Shown: positions 1-8,534 of the stretch, in pieces | Numbering within the stretch: the stretch's first letter is position 1 | Layout: each line of letters begins with the position of its first letter | Source: Bacteroidales bacterium | Lineage (GTDB): Bacteria > Bacteroidota > Bacteroidia > Bacteroidales > F082 | Length of the DNA stretch: 39,483 bases | Direction of reading: 5' to 3' | Assembly: GCA_017632935.1 (NCBI GenBank) | Contig: JAGBQJ010000029.1 | Coordinates: forward strand, 1 to 39,483 | The notes under the pieces: generated by a model | Told to the model about the DNA's origin: nothing | Seen by the model: the letters and a program-made list of their open reading frames with translations, nothing else | Database searches by the model: none | Program-made: the position numbers and the translations under genes

Positions 1-141
1 CCTACCTATCTAACAAGTATTCCACGCCGTAGCAACTACGGCATTTGTAACTTGTCCTTGATAGGTTACCCCGTCGAAACGAGGTCTTTATGGAACTTTG
101 GTGTTCAAGGACAGCAACAAGTGCTATCTGCTAATATGTAA
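1..141 (+). CDS. C-terminal end of an unidentified protein (partial)
   Basis: An open frame runs from the window edge to a TAA at 139-141 and gives 46 residues ending in GVQGQQQVLSANM. I do not recognise the family. The frame is short enough to be open by chance, so the coding call is tentative. No terminator-like hairpin is visible after it, and bases 142-233 hold only AT-rich sequence between this end and the convergent higA. Confidence 0.35.
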   Translation, partial: PTYLTSIPRRSNYGICNLSLIGYPVETRSLWNFGVQGQQQVLSANM

Positions 142-233
142 GTTTCTGTTTATCTTATTCTTTTCTTTCGATTAATTGAGTCTAGTTATACTATCAAGTG
201 TTTTCGTTTGCAAATATATACAATTTTTGAAAT

Positions 234-578
234 TCAAAGTGCCGCCACCATTTTCCGGATTTCACGGATATGATGGTTGATTTTCCTATCGCTTTTGGCC
301 ACTTGAAGATTATAGTCCGCCTGCATCTGAATCCAGAGTTGCGCATCAATACCCAACACCGCCTCTAGATAGAGAGCATACTCTATCGAAATCGGACGCT
401 TGCCGTTGAGAATCTCATTCAATACGGAATAGGAAACACACATTTGCTGCGCCAGTTGTTTCTGCGAGATTCCACGATATTCAATCTCTTCCTTCAACAA
501 CGTCCCGGGATGCACAGGTTCTGATGGCATCATATTGTTGGCAACCATTTGAGGGTCAATGTCTTGCATTTTGTTCAT
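234..578 (-). CDS. higA: HigA-type antitoxin, XRE-family HTH
   Basis: This 114-residue protein is the antitoxin and autorepressor of a type II HigBA module. It would bind and neutralise the HigB ribonuclease and repress the shared promoter. The helix-turn-helix lies at about residues 37-62 (ISQKQLAQQM, then SYSVLNEILNGKRPIS). It is preceded by the HigA/VapI signature HPGTLLKEEI at about residues 23-32. The C-terminal half is helical, as usual for HigA. The gene starts 7 bases after the higB stop, so the order is toxin first, antitoxin second, which is diagnostic of higBA rather than relBE. Length is normal for the family. The family call is firm; the DNA target is not known. Confidence 0.93.
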   Translation of the reverse strand: MNKMQDIDPQMVANNMMPSEPVHPGTLLKEEIEYRGISQKQLAQQMCVSYSVLNEILNGKRPISIEYALYLEAVLGIDAQLWIQMQADYNLQVAKSDRKINHHIREIRKMVAAL

Positions 579-585
579 TCTATTT

Positions 586-900
586 TCATTTATAGTGGTT
601 TGACAATTCCAAAATGTTGCAAATAGTCACAAGAGGTTCTTCGGCTATATTGACGGTAAACTCAATACGATACTTGTCATTGACCCGTATTGAAGAAATC
701 CCCGCCTTGTCACCGCTCAACACTTCGTAGTTCAACGACTTGATCTGATAAAGCGTTTCGATGCGAGGCGCACTGACCAAAGTTTTGATTCTTTGCTGGT
801 ACCTTTTGACAATGTCAGGTTGAAACCGATGCTTTTTGTCACTGGTCTTGCCTTGGTCATACAATTCCTTCAAATATGTCTTATCAAATGTGACTTTCAC
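586..900 (-). CDS. higB: HigB-type mRNA interferase toxin
   Basis: This is a RelE-superfamily ribosome-dependent endoribonuclease of about 104 residues, the toxin of the pair with higA. Family features are the core YEVLSGDKAGISSIRVNDKYRIEF at about residues 57-80 and the C-terminal NILELSNHYK, which is typical of Bacteroidota HigB. I place the start at GTG 898-900 (VKVTFDKTYLKEL). The frame can be extended to a TTG at 936, but that extension contains a perfect TAnnTTTG promoter element, so the shorter form is more likely. With this promoter the transcript would begin at or next to the GTG. Confidence 0.9.
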   Translation of the reverse strand: MKVTFDKTYLKELYDQGKTSDKKHRFQPDIVKRYQQRIKTLVSAPRIETLYQIKSLNYEVLSGDKAGISSIRVNDKYRIEFTVNIAEEPLVTICNILELSNHYK

Positions 901-904
901 GATG

Positions 905-936
905 CAAAGATACACAATAATTTGAAAAATTCGCAA
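905..936 (-). promoter_or_regulatory. higBA promoter (TATCTTTG -7 box)
   Basis: On the minus strand TATCTTTG (complement of 905-912) matches the Bacteroidota -7 consensus TAnnTTTG. A TTG (complement of 934-936) stands 21 bases upstream as the -33 element. The predicted start of transcription falls almost on the higB GTG, leaving little or no leader. Confidence 0.7.
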
Positions 937-950
937 AATGTCGAATTTTT

Positions 951-1000
951 TCTCAAAAGATCAAATTTCTCAAAAGATCAAATTTCTCAAAAGATCAAAT
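951..1000. repeat. 17-bp tandem repeat, three copies
   Basis: The unit TCTCAAAAGATCAAATT is repeated at 951-967, 968-984 and 985-1000 (last copy one base short) without mismatches. It lies between the higBA promoter and the end of the V-ATPase operon. A role as operator for HigA is possible but unsupported. Confidence 0.9.
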
Positions 1001-1011
1001 ATAATAAACAC

Positions 1012-1039
1012 GTAGAGACGCGCCATGGCACGTCTCTAC
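1012..1039. repeat. Near-perfect palindrome, GTAGAGACG family
   Basis: GTAGAGACG (1012-1020) and CGTCTCTAC (1031-1039) pair perfectly, and the inner GCCATGGC pairs as well, giving a long hairpin. The same motif recurs in many Bacteroidota and cyanobacterial genomes as a short interspersed repeat. It lies about 50 bases past the atpK stop and could stabilise or end that transcript. No U-tract follows. Confidence 0.8.
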
Positions 1040-1060
1040 AATGTTGAATCAGAATGCCTA

Positions 1061-1086
1061 TTCCGCATTCTGCATTCCGCATTCCC
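1061..1086. repeat. GAATGCA-type heptad repeat, short copy
   Basis: Three GCATTC units (GCATTCT, GCATTCC, GCATTCC) end two bases from the atpK stop codon. This is the complement of the heptad that forms the long array at 38097-38355. Confidence 0.7.
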
Positions 1087-1088
1087 AA

Positions 1089-1547
<459 letters not shown>

Positions 1548-1576
1548 TTAATTGTTGAATGATTGTTATTGCAAAT

Positions 1577-3361
1577 TCATGATTGTAAAGGTTTGTATTT
1601 CCTGCCTGTGCCCTCATAGCCGGAGTTCTTGAAGAACTCAAGGAAGTTGAGTCGCAAGGGGTGCACGAAGGCGCCCAAGATGCACATGGCGATGTTCAAG
1701 ACATGGCCGATGACCACGATGAGGATGAACCACACCCAGCCGACACCGCCGTCACCCAAGGCCTGCGTGCCGATGGCATTAAAGGCCTCTCCGAGCTTGG
1801 CACCCGCCAAACCCAAGGCATACAGACGCAGATAACTCAACACGTCGCCGAGCAAGCCCGTGACGGTGTTGTAGGTCTCCCACAAGCCCGAGCCCACGTT
1901 GAGCAAGGGATTGCGGTGCAGGTCGTTGAGGAAGAAGATGCCCAAGGCAGAAAGGCCACCCAAGATAATGATGACCCACTTGGTCACTGCCTTATCCATC
2001 ACGCCCATCAAGGCGAGACCAGCCACGATGATGCCACCCACGATGAGCAAGGTCCAGCCCCAGGTACCCAAGGAATTGGCGAAGCCCTTCACCTTAGTGC
2101 TTTGATAGGTCTTGACAATCATGGCGAGGCAGATGTGTACAATACCCACGAGGAGGGCCAATACCATCGCACCGTCATATTCGCTGCCCATGAAGGCTAT
2201 CTTCGATGGCAACATGCACTTCTTCACCACATCGGGAATCCAACTCCAATTGAGCATATCGACCGAGAAGAAGGTATGGAACAGCACGCCGATGATGGTC
2301 GTGGCGACACCTAGAACGATACCCAATGGCGCAATCTTGCCCAATTTCTTCTTCAGCGCAAGGCTGCCGAGGATGAGCACGAGACCATAGCCCGCATCGC
2401 CCATACAGAAGGCAAAGAAGAGCATGAAGAAGATGGAGATGAACACCGTCGGGTCGAACTCGTCGTATTTGGGTCGGCCATACATATCGGTCAGCAGCTC
2501 GAACATCGAGACGAACTTGTTGTTCTTCAACTTGATGGGTGGGTTGTCGTCCACCTTGGCCTTGTCCTCCACATAGAAGACGGCCTCCTTATCGAGCATG
2601 TCGCGCAAGGCAGGCACATTCACCGCAGGGGCAAAGCCTTCAAAGACCGTCAGGTAGTCCTCGGCGGCCTTCTCGCCCGACTCGTGCGCCAGGTGCAGGT
2701 CGAGTTTCGACAGGGTCTTGTCCAACTCGGCTTGCAGCACGGGCTCATGCCATTTCAGCTGGGCCAAACGATGTTTCTTCTGCTTCACCTGCGCCTCCAA
2801 ATCGGCAATCTGCTTCTCGATGGCGGCAAAGTCACTCTCAGGGACAGGCAATTCTTTCAGCGGAAAGTCGTAGTCGTCATTTTCGGAGACCACCACGAAA
2901 TAGTTGTAGCCGTCCACCTTCGAGATCTCGCTCAAGGCATATTGTTCCTTCCATTCGGGCTCAATGGTCTTGGCCTTGTAGAAGTGGAGTTTCAGCCCGT
3001 TTTCCTTGAGGCGGTCGAAGCTCTTGGCATCAAACTGTCCCCAAGGCTTGCGCTCTTCCACATCCTTATAGAGTTGCGGCAGCTGGGCTTCAAGGGCTTC
3101 CTTGTCGCGCACGGTCTCCATCACCTCCACGGCGAAGTCGGTAGGCTTCTCACCTGGGTCGGCGGCCTTCTCGATTTCCTTCAATTGCGACAATGCCTTG
3201 CGATAAACCTCGGCACGGGCCGACAGCTTCTCCGATTTCTCGTCGATAGGCTTCAGCGAGCGGGTGATGTCGACCACGCCCACCGATTGCAGTTTCTCGA
3301 GGAAGGCATCGGCGTCGCCGCTCATCAGGATGAAATCATATTTCGTCATTTCAGTTACCAT
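1577..3361 (-). CDS. atpI: V-type ATPase subunit I (stator subunit a)
   Basis: This subunit forms the ion half-channels and holds the peripheral stalk. Residues 1-290 are a long cytoplasmic, coiled-coil-rich arm (heptads around 180-230). Residues 300-575 hold seven or eight membrane helices. The conserved channel motif YLRLYALGLAG near residues 510-520 contains the essential arginine at about 512. Total length is 594 residues, normal for the bacterial family. The first ATG at 3361 overlaps atpD by 11 bases. A second ATG at 3349 (MTKYDFILMSG) lies just past the atpD stop and fits the family N-terminus equally well or better, giving 590 residues. Confidence 0.94.
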   Translation of the reverse strand: MVTEMTKYDFILMSGDADAFLEKLQSVGVVDITRSLKPIDEKSEKLSARAEVYRKALSQLKEIEKAADPGEKPTDFAVEVMETVRDKEALEAQLPQLYKDVEERKPWGQFDAKSFDRLKENGLKLHFYKAKTIEPEWKEQYALSEISKVDGYNYFVVVSENDDYDFPLKELPVPESDFAAIEKQIADLEAQVKQKKHRLAQLKWHEPVLQAELDKTLSKLDLHLAHESGEKAAEDYLTVFEGFAPAVNVPALRDMLDKEAVFYVEDKAKVDDNPPIKLKNNKFVSMFELLTDMYGRPKYDEFDPTVFISIFFMLFFAFCMGDAGYGLVLILGSLALKKKLGKIAPLGIVLGVATTIIGVLFHTFFSVDMLNWSWIPDVVKKCMLPSKIAFMGSEYDGAMVLALLVGIVHICLAMIVKTYQSTKVKGFANSLGTWGWTLLIVGGIIVAGLALMGVMDKAVTKWVIIILGGLSALGIFFLNDLHRNPLLNVGSGLWETYNTVTGLLGDVLSYLRLYALGLAGAKLGEAFNAIGTQALGDGGVGWVWFILIVVIGHVLNIAMCILGAFVHPLRLNFLEFFKNSGYEGTGRKYKPLQS

Positions 3362-3962
3362 ATTCCGCCTCCTCTTCTGCTATGTGTTTGTTTTTCACGA
3401 TCTTCTGGGAAGCCTTGGAGAGATTCTCCTCGTCTTCCATATATCGCTTGATCTTACGTATGGCTTCGTTATAGCCAGGAATCTGTACCTTCTCGTAAAG
3501 GTTGACTTTTTGGGTGGTCTTCTTACGCTGGTAGTCGAGGATGCGTGCCACCTCGGTATAGACCTCCGACTCGATGCCGAGTTGGGCGAGGTTCTTGAGG
3601 ATCTGCACGCCGTCGGCATACCACATCGGCTTGGTGAACAGGTTGATGTCCTTCACGTCGAAGAGCACCTCCTCCAAGGCCGGCGTCGGCACACCCGCAA
3701 TCTTCACGGTCTTCAGTTTCACATCGGTCACGGAAATCAGTCCTGGCTCAAATTCATTCCAAAGCCGGGCCATGTACTCATACGATTTGAGCTGGTCCTC
3801 TAACTGTGCAACAATACTCTCCGAACGTTCCTTGGCTTTTTTCACCTCAAGACGCAGGGCACTCTCCTTGCTCTTCAGCGTAGGAAGCGCTTTCACCCTC
3901 GTCTTCAGCTGCTTGTTGAGTTCGTTCAGCGAAGTCTTGTTATATTGGAACTTGATAGCCAT
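3351..3962 (-). CDS. atpD: V-type ATPase subunit D (central rotor shaft)
   Basis: Subunit D is the long antiparallel coiled coil that turns inside the A3B3 head. The 203-residue protein starts with a family-like MAIKFQYNKTSLNELNKQLK and is almost wholly helical. The N-terminal helix covers about residues 8-75 and the C-terminal helix about 130-195, ending in a charged tail. It follows the B subunit by 3 bases and overlaps atpI, so translation is probably coupled. I see no separate gene for the small rotor subunit F in this operon. Confidence 0.93.
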   Translation of the reverse strand: MAIKFQYNKTSLNELNKQLKTRVKALPTLKSKESALRLEVKKAKERSESIVAQLEDQLKSYEYMARLWNEFEPGLISVTDVKLKTVKIAGVPTPALEEVLFDVKDINLFTKPMWYADGVQILKNLAQLGIESEVYTEVARILDYQRKKTTQKVNLYEKVQIPGYNEAIRKIKRYMEDEENLSKASQKIVKNKHIAEEEAEYGN

Positions 3963-3965
3963 GGC

Positions 3966-5291
3966 TTATTCCTTTTCTTTCCAGTATTTCTGAATCAAAG
4001 CTTCTTTCAAACCCGTCTCGGCCTTGGTGAAGTACTTGGCGAACAGCTCCCAGCCCGTGTCGAGCATCTCTTCGATGGAGATGTTGACGTCGATGGCGAG
4101 AAGTCGGGTCGCATATTCCTTGGCATAGTCGAGGCAGCGCAGGTCGTAGTCACTCAAGTCGAAGCCGTTCTCCAACTTGGTCTTGGCGTTGGCGGCGTCG
4201 GCATAGAGGCGCACCGAGGTGTTCATCACGGCGCTGTGGTCCTCGCGGGTCTTCTTGTTTTGCACCAGCTGTTTCAAACGCGACAGCGAACGGAACGGGT
4301 CGACGATGACTTTGCCCGAGTCGGGGTCGGCGCGGAGGAAGAGCTGGCCTTCGGTGATATATCCAGTGTTATCCGGGATGGCGTGCGTGATGTCGCCATC
4401 GTTCAAGGTCGTCACGGCAATGATGGTGATGGAACCGCCATCAGGCAGTTGCACGGCCTTCTCGTAGATCTTGGCCAAGTCAGAGTAGAGCGAGCCGGGC
4501 ATGGAGTCCTTCGAAGGAATCTGGTCCATACGGTTACTCACGATACTCAATGCGTCGGCATACAAGGTCATGTCGGTGAGCAGCACCAACACCTTCTCGT
4601 TCTTGTCGACGGCGAAGTATTCGGCCGCAGTCAGGGCCATGTCGGGAATCAGCAGACGCTCGACAGGCGGCTGGTCGGTGGTGTTCACGAAACTGATGAT
4701 CTTGTGCAGGGCACCTGCGCTTTCGAACTGGTTCTTAAAGAAGAGGTAGTCGTCGTTCGAGAGGCCCATGCCGCCGAGGATGATCTTGTCCACATCGGCA
4801 CGGAGGGCCACCATGCTCATCACTTGGTTATAGGGTTGGTCGGGGTCGGCGAAGAAGGGGATCTTCTGGCCCGAGACCAAGGTATTGTTCAAGTCGATGC
4901 CTGCGATACCCGTGGGGATGAGTTGCGAAGGCTGGCGACGCTTGAAGGGGTTGACGGAGGGACCGCCGATCTGGCGTTTCTCACCTTCCACGGCCGGACC
5001 GCCGTCGATAGGCTCGCCATAGGCGTTGAAGAAACGGCCTGCGAGGTCATCGCTCACATTCAGCGAAGGCGGCTCGCCAAAGAAGGTGACTTCGGCGTTG
5101 GTCGGGATGTCTTCCGTGCCACCAAACACCTGCAGGGTGACGCTGTTATCCTTGATTTTCACCACCTGTGCCAGTCGGCCTGCCACCAGGGCGAGCTCGT
5201 CGTTGGCCACGCCTTGCGCCTCAAGGGTCACAGTGGCCTTGGTGATGGCGCTCAACTTGGTATAGATGCGTTGAAAGGCTTTCTCACTCAT
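3966..5291 (-). CDS. atpB: V-type ATPase subunit B (non-catalytic head subunit)
   Basis: This 441-residue protein alternates with subunit A in the hexameric head and contributes to the nucleotide sites. The N-terminal beta barrel covers about residues 1-80 and the nucleotide-binding fold about 80-350. Recognisable stretches are FFNAYGEPIDGGP, IGGPSVNPFKRRQPSQLIPTG and the B-type ALTAAEYFAVDKNEKVLVLLTDM. It has no GxxGKT P-loop, as expected for B. The start overlaps the end of atpA by 8 bases (5284-5291). Confidence 0.96.
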   Translation of the reverse strand: MSEKAFQRIYTKLSAITKATVTLEAQGVANDELALVAGRLAQVVKIKDNSVTLQVFGGTEDIPTNAEVTFFGEPPSLNVSDDLAGRFFNAYGEPIDGGPAVEGEKRQIGGPSVNPFKRRQPSQLIPTGIAGIDLNNTLVSGQKIPFFADPDQPYNQVMSMVALRADVDKIILGGMGLSNDDYLFFKNQFESAGALHKIISFVNTTDQPPVERLLIPDMALTAAEYFAVDKNEKVLVLLTDMTLYADALSIVSNRMDQIPSKDSMPGSLYSDLAKIYEKAVQLPDGGSITIIAVTTLNDGDITHAIPDNTGYITEGQLFLRADPDSGKVIVDPFRSLSRLKQLVQNKKTREDHSAVMNTSVRLYADAANAKTKLENGFDLSDYDLRCLDYAKEYATRLLAIDVNISIEEMLDTGWELFAKYFTKAETGLKEALIQKYWKEKE

Positions 5292-7032
5292 GTTTCAGTT
5301 CCTCCTTTAACTGTCCAAGATATTTTTCAAATTGTTCCGACTTGTATTCCGAGTAGTTCATCTGGCGGCAGATGTTGATCAAGCCCTTGAAGTAGGTCGT
5401 GCACTCCTCGAAGTTGTCGAACTTGAAGCTGCGGTCGCAGATTTCGAGCACGAGGTCGAGCATGAACTTCTGACGGTCCAATGGCGTGGAACTGTCGATG
5501 TCGTCGAAAGCGTCTTGCTGCAGAATGACAAAGTCAATGAGTTCCGACTTCCAGTATTGCTCGTGGTAAGCCATCGGCACACCGTCGTCGCCCAAGATGT
5601 TGATCTGCTCATAGGCGTCCTTGCCTCGGCGGATGATGTATTTCGTTTTGGTGACCTTTTCGACCCAACCCTTTTCAATCTTGCTGTCCAAATACTCGAT
5701 GATTTCAGGGTATTCGAGATATTTCGAGTAGGAATCCACGGGGTCGACGGCGGGATAACGCTTCTTGTCGGCGCGGTTCTGCGAGAGGCCGTAGAAGCAG
5801 CGAGCCGCCTTCTTGGTCGACTCGGTGACTGGCTCCTTCAGGTTACCGCCAGCGGGCGACACCGTTCCGATGAAGGTGATGGAACCCGACTCGCCGTTGT
5901 TCAGCTTCACATAGCCTGCGCGGGCGTAGAAGTTGGAGATGATGGCCGAGAGGTCGACGGGGAAGCCGTCCTGACCGGGCAGCTCCTCCAAACGGTTACT
6001 CATCTCACGCAAGGCTTGTGCCCAACGCGAGGTGGAGTCGGCCAGCAGCAGCACCTTCATGCCCATAGCACGGTAGTATTCGCCAAGGGTCATGGCCGTG
6101 TAGACCGATGCCTCACGAGCGGCCACCGGCATGTTGGATGTGTTGCAGATGATGATGGTACGCTCCATCAGGCTGCGTCCCGTGTGTTTGTCTTTCAGTT
6201 CGGGGAACTCGGTGAAGATCTCCACGACCTCGTTGGCACGCTCACCGCAGGCCGCCATGATGATGATGTCGGCGTCGGCTTGCTCAGCGAGGGCGTGTTG
6301 AAGCACGGTCTTGCCGCAGCCGAAAGGTCCAGGGATGAATCCCGTGCCGCCTTCGGCGATGGGGTTGAGCGTGTCGATGCAACGCACACCCGTCTCCATC
6401 ACTTTGAAGGGACGCGGTTTCTCCACATAGCCGCCCACGGCCACCTTGACGGGCCATTTCTGCATCATCGTCACCTTTACTTCCTCGCCTTCAGCGTCGG
6501 TCAGCGTGGCAATGGTGTCGGTGATCTTGTATTGTCCGGCGGCAGCCACCGACTTCACGGTATACGTCCCTTTGAAACTGAACGGCACCATGATCTTATG
6601 AGGTAGCCAGCCTTCTTTGACTTCACCCAGCCAGTCAGCGGCAACGACCTGTTGTCCCTCCTTGGCGAGAGGCGTGAAGTCCCAAAGTTTCTCTTCATCG
6701 AGGGCCTTGGTGTATTCACCGCGTTTCAGAAACACGCCTTCCATGGTGGCGAGGTTGTTCTGCAGGCCGTCGAAGTTGCTCGAAAGCAGACCAGGTCCCA
6801 AGGTCACCTCAAGCATGTAGCCTTGGAATTCGACCTTGTCGCCGATTTGGAGGCCGCGAGTGCTCTCAAACACCTGCACGGAGGCTTTGTTCCCGTTCAC
6901 CTTGATGACCTCCGCCATCAGCTTGGTACCCGCCAAGTCAATGAAGCAGATTTCATTCTGTGACACAGGGCCGTCCACCTCCACGGTGACCAGGTTTGCA
7001 ATGATTCCTGTAACTTTTCCTGTTGTTTTCAT
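5284..7032 (-). CDS. atpA: V-type ATPase subunit A (catalytic head subunit)
   Basis: This is the ATP-hydrolysing subunit of the V-type rotary ATPase. I start it at ATG 7032 (MKTTGKVTGIIANLV), giving 582 residues. A TTG seven codons upstream would put repeat-derived sequence in the protein. Domains in order are a beta barrel (about 1-70), the bulge domain specific to A subunits (about 110-185), the nucleotide fold with P-loop GPFGCGKT (about 235-242), and a C-terminal helical domain. DSTSRWAQALREMS is the conserved segment around the catalytic site. About 60 bases of inserted repeats separate it from the gene upstream. Confidence 0.96.
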   Translation of the reverse strand: MKTTGKVTGIIANLVTVEVDGPVSQNEICFIDLAGTKLMAEVIKVNGNKASVQVFESTRGLQIGDKVEFQGYMLEVTLGPGLLSSNFDGLQNNLATMEGVFLKRGEYTKALDEEKLWDFTPLAKEGQQVVAADWLGEVKEGWLPHKIMVPFSFKGTYTVKSVAAAGQYKITDTIATLTDAEGEEVKVTMMQKWPVKVAVGGYVEKPRPFKVMETGVRCIDTLNPIAEGGTGFIPGPFGCGKTVLQHALAEQADADIIIMAACGERANEVVEIFTEFPELKDKHTGRSLMERTIIICNTSNMPVAAREASVYTAMTLGEYYRAMGMKVLLLADSTSRWAQALREMSNRLEELPGQDGFPVDLSAIISNFYARAGYVKLNNGESGSITFIGTVSPAGGNLKEPVTESTKKAARCFYGLSQNRADKKRYPAVDPVDSYSKYLEYPEIIEYLDSKIEKGWVEKVTKTKYIIRRGKDAYEQINILGDDGVPMAYHEQYWKSELIDFVILQQDAFDDIDSSTPLDRQKFMLDLVLEICDRSFKFDNFEECTTYFKGLINICRQMNYSEYKSEQFEKYLGQLKEELKHE

Positions 7033-7036
7033 ATTA

Positions 7037-7147
7037 TGTGATTCAATATTCAAAATTTAAAATTCAAAGATTCGATCGGGGCCTTCGACAGGCTCAGGCA
7101 CCCTCAACTTTTTCAAGGGCGGAGATCCCTGAGCTTGTCGAAGAGCC
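7037..7147. repeat. Two repeat families between and within V-ATPase genes
   Basis: ATTCAAA/TTTAAAATTCAAAGATTC strings (about 7041-7073) are followed by CCTTCGACAGGCTCAGGCACC (7081-7101) and an inverted partner, GATCCCTGAGCTTGTCGAAG (7124-7143). The second copy lies inside the coding region of the upstream gene and the first copy overlaps its stop. Confidence 0.85.
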
Positions 7148-7729
7148 GTTCACGCCTTCAAAAGTCCCTCTCACCTCAGCGACCAGCTTTTTGAACATCT
7201 CATGTCCCTTCTCAGCGTCAAGCTCAGCCCAGCGCTGCACCGTCTTGGCCTTGACCAAAAAAGCAAGGATGGCATTCATATTGAAATAATCCATGCGGGC
7301 GATGTCGGAGGCCTTCTCCCATTTCAGCTCGTCCATGCGCTGCTCACGGTCAACGAAGTCGGCGTCGGCGAGGATCTCCTGTATCTGCTTGGCTTCCTCA
7401 AAGTCGGCCTCGGGCAGTTCCACCATGTAGTCCTCTCCCTTCTTGCCGAGACGTTTGGCCAGGTAGTTCACCTTCATATTGCGCAGGCGGGCATCGAAGT
7501 CGAAGTACTCGCGGATAAAGCGGTTCTTGCTCTTGGCGGCTTTCTCGTAAAACTCAGTGCCTAGGCTGTCCTCGTTGAAGCCTTCCTCCATAAGCTCGAC
7601 CAGCTTCTGGTCCTTCTCGGAGAGCAGCTCCATGATGCCTTCCTTCACGGTAGCATAATTGAAGCCCGTGTTCTCGAAGCCCGAGGTCAGTTCAGGCAAG
7701 CCGGCCACGATATAGACGTAATTATCCAT
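7094..7729 (-). CDS. V-ATPase operon protein, DUF2764 (subunit C-like)
   Basis: This 211-residue, mostly helical protein sits between subunits E and A, the place where the seven-gene bacterial V-ATPase operons of Bacteroidota, spirochaetes and chlamydiae encode DUF2764. The N-terminal YVYIVAGLPELTSGFE and the LRNMKVNYLAKRLGK segment fit that family. It is usually regarded as the counterpart of subunit C, linking rotor and ring; that role is inference. The start overlaps the subunit E stop by one base (TGATG). The last roughly 18 residues (GSSTSSGISALEKVEG) are encoded by an inserted CTTCGACAAGCTCAGG repeat, so the native C-terminus was probably replaced. Confidence 0.85.
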   Translation of the reverse strand: MDNYVYIVAGLPELTSGFENTGFNYATVKEGIMELLSEKDQKLVELMEEGFNEDSLGTEFYEKAAKSKNRFIREYFDFDARLRNMKVNYLAKRLGKKGEDYMVELPEADFEEAKQIQEILADADFVDREQRMDELKWEKASDIARMDYFNMNAILAFLVKAKTVQRWAELDAEKGHEMFKKLVAEVRGTFEGVNGSSTSSGISALEKVEGA

Positions 7730-8340
7730 CAGCCGAAGAGGATTTTCTTGGTGGCGGGACGCAGGTAGTTGGCAATGAGCTGTGTGAACTCGTCATCGGT
7801 GAACTGCAGCACATAGCCGCCGTCCTTGGGGGCCACCTTGAAGCCGCCGTTCATCTTCTTGGAGTAGTCCACCTTGACCTCGCCCTTGAACTGGTTGGCG
7901 ATTTCGTTCTTCACGAAAGGCTCCACCTCGGCTTTCAATGCCTCGGGCAGGATGAGGTTCAAGTCGACGGGTGACGCGTTGGCGGGATTGAAAGCCTTCA
8001 CCACACTGGTAATCAGTTCCTTCACAAAGGCGGCATTGCCCATATTGGCCTTCACGCCTTCGGTGGCGGTGTTGGTCACCACCATCTTCTCAATCTCTTG
8101 TTTCGTCACGGCGATGCTCTGCGTGGCGGACATCTTTACGTCGGCGGCCACCTTGGTCTTCAGCTCCTCAGCCTCTTTGTTGGCCTGAGCGATGATGCGG
8201 TCGGCCTCAGCCTTGGCGTAGGCCACAATGCGGTCGGCCTCAGCCTGAGCTTTTTGCACCAATTCCTCACCGTCGTGCTTTCCTTTCGACAAGCCTTCGT
8301 TATAGAGCCTGTCGGTCAATTCTTGCAGTTTGTCTTGCAT
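7729..8340 (-). CDS. atpE: V-type ATPase subunit E (peripheral stalk)
   Basis: Subunit E is the peripheral stalk that stops the head from turning. The 203-residue protein has an N-terminal right-handed coiled coil (about residues 15-75), with two copies of the pattern AxAEADRI at about 33-52. A globular C-terminal domain (about 110-203) packs on the head and ends in LRPATKKILFG. It is the first gene of the V-ATPase operon and is preceded by a TAATTTTG promoter element 38 bases upstream. No subunit G/H partner is encoded here, as in other seven-gene operons. Confidence 0.93.
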   Translation of the reverse strand: MQDKLQELTDRLYNEGLSKGKHDGEELVQKAQAEADRIVAYAKAEADRIIAQANKEAEELKTKVAADVKMSATQSIAVTKQEIEKMVVTNTATEGVKANMGNAAFVKELITSVVKAFNPANASPVDLNLILPEALKAEVEPFVKNEIANQFKGEVKVDYSKKMNGGFKVAPKDGGYVLQFTDDEFTQLIANYLRPATKKILFG

Positions 8341-8377
8341 ATATTTCTCGTTTTTGTTGATTCTTGAAATTAGGGGG

Positions 8378-8385
8378 CAAAATTA
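8378..8385 (-). promoter_or_regulatory. V-ATPase operon promoter, -7 box TAATTTTG
   Basis: The complement of 8378-8385 is TAATTTTG, a full match to TAnnTTTG, 38 bases before the atpE start. There is no good TTG at the usual -33 distance, only a pyrimidine-rich run. Confidence 0.55.
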
Positions 8386-8473
8386 AGCATTCCTAATAAG
8401 AAAAAGAAGAGAAATCGGAAAAATTTGAAATTGCGCGACAAATCATGCAGTTTTTGGAAAGACTGCAAAAAAG

Positions 8474-8504
8474 CTGAAACCCCTGAGTTTTGCTGGGGCT
8501 TCAG
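8474..8504 (-). terminator. Stem-loop with T-run on the minus strand, upstream of the V-ATPase promoter
   Basis: CTGAAACCCC (8474-8483) and GGGGCTTCAG (8495-8504) form a 10-bp stem with one wobble and an 11-base loop. On the minus strand CTTTTTT follows it. As a minus-strand terminator it has no gene to end, because the nearest gene upstream on that strand is beyond the small plus-strand gene. It may insulate the two divergent units from antisense transcription. Confidence 0.5.
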
Positions 8505-8534
8505 TTGAAAAAACAAAAAAAATCAAAAAAATGA

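Noticed and set aside
586-936. Longer HigB starting at TTG 936
   Set aside because: The extra 12 codons contain the promoter -7 box and do not resemble HigB N-termini.
3945-5378. Long plus-strand frame of 477 codons opposite the V-ATPase B gene
   Set aside because: It is an antisense shadow created by the strong codon bias of atpB; its translation is His/Val/Gly/Leu-rich and matches no family.
5332-6606. Plus-strand frame of 424 codons opposite the V-ATPase A gene
   Set aside because: It is the antisense shadow of a clearly real catalytic subunit.
7033-7053. Upstream TTG start for V-ATPase subunit A
   Set aside because: It would add residues coded by an AT-rich repeat; ATG 7032 gives the family N-terminus.
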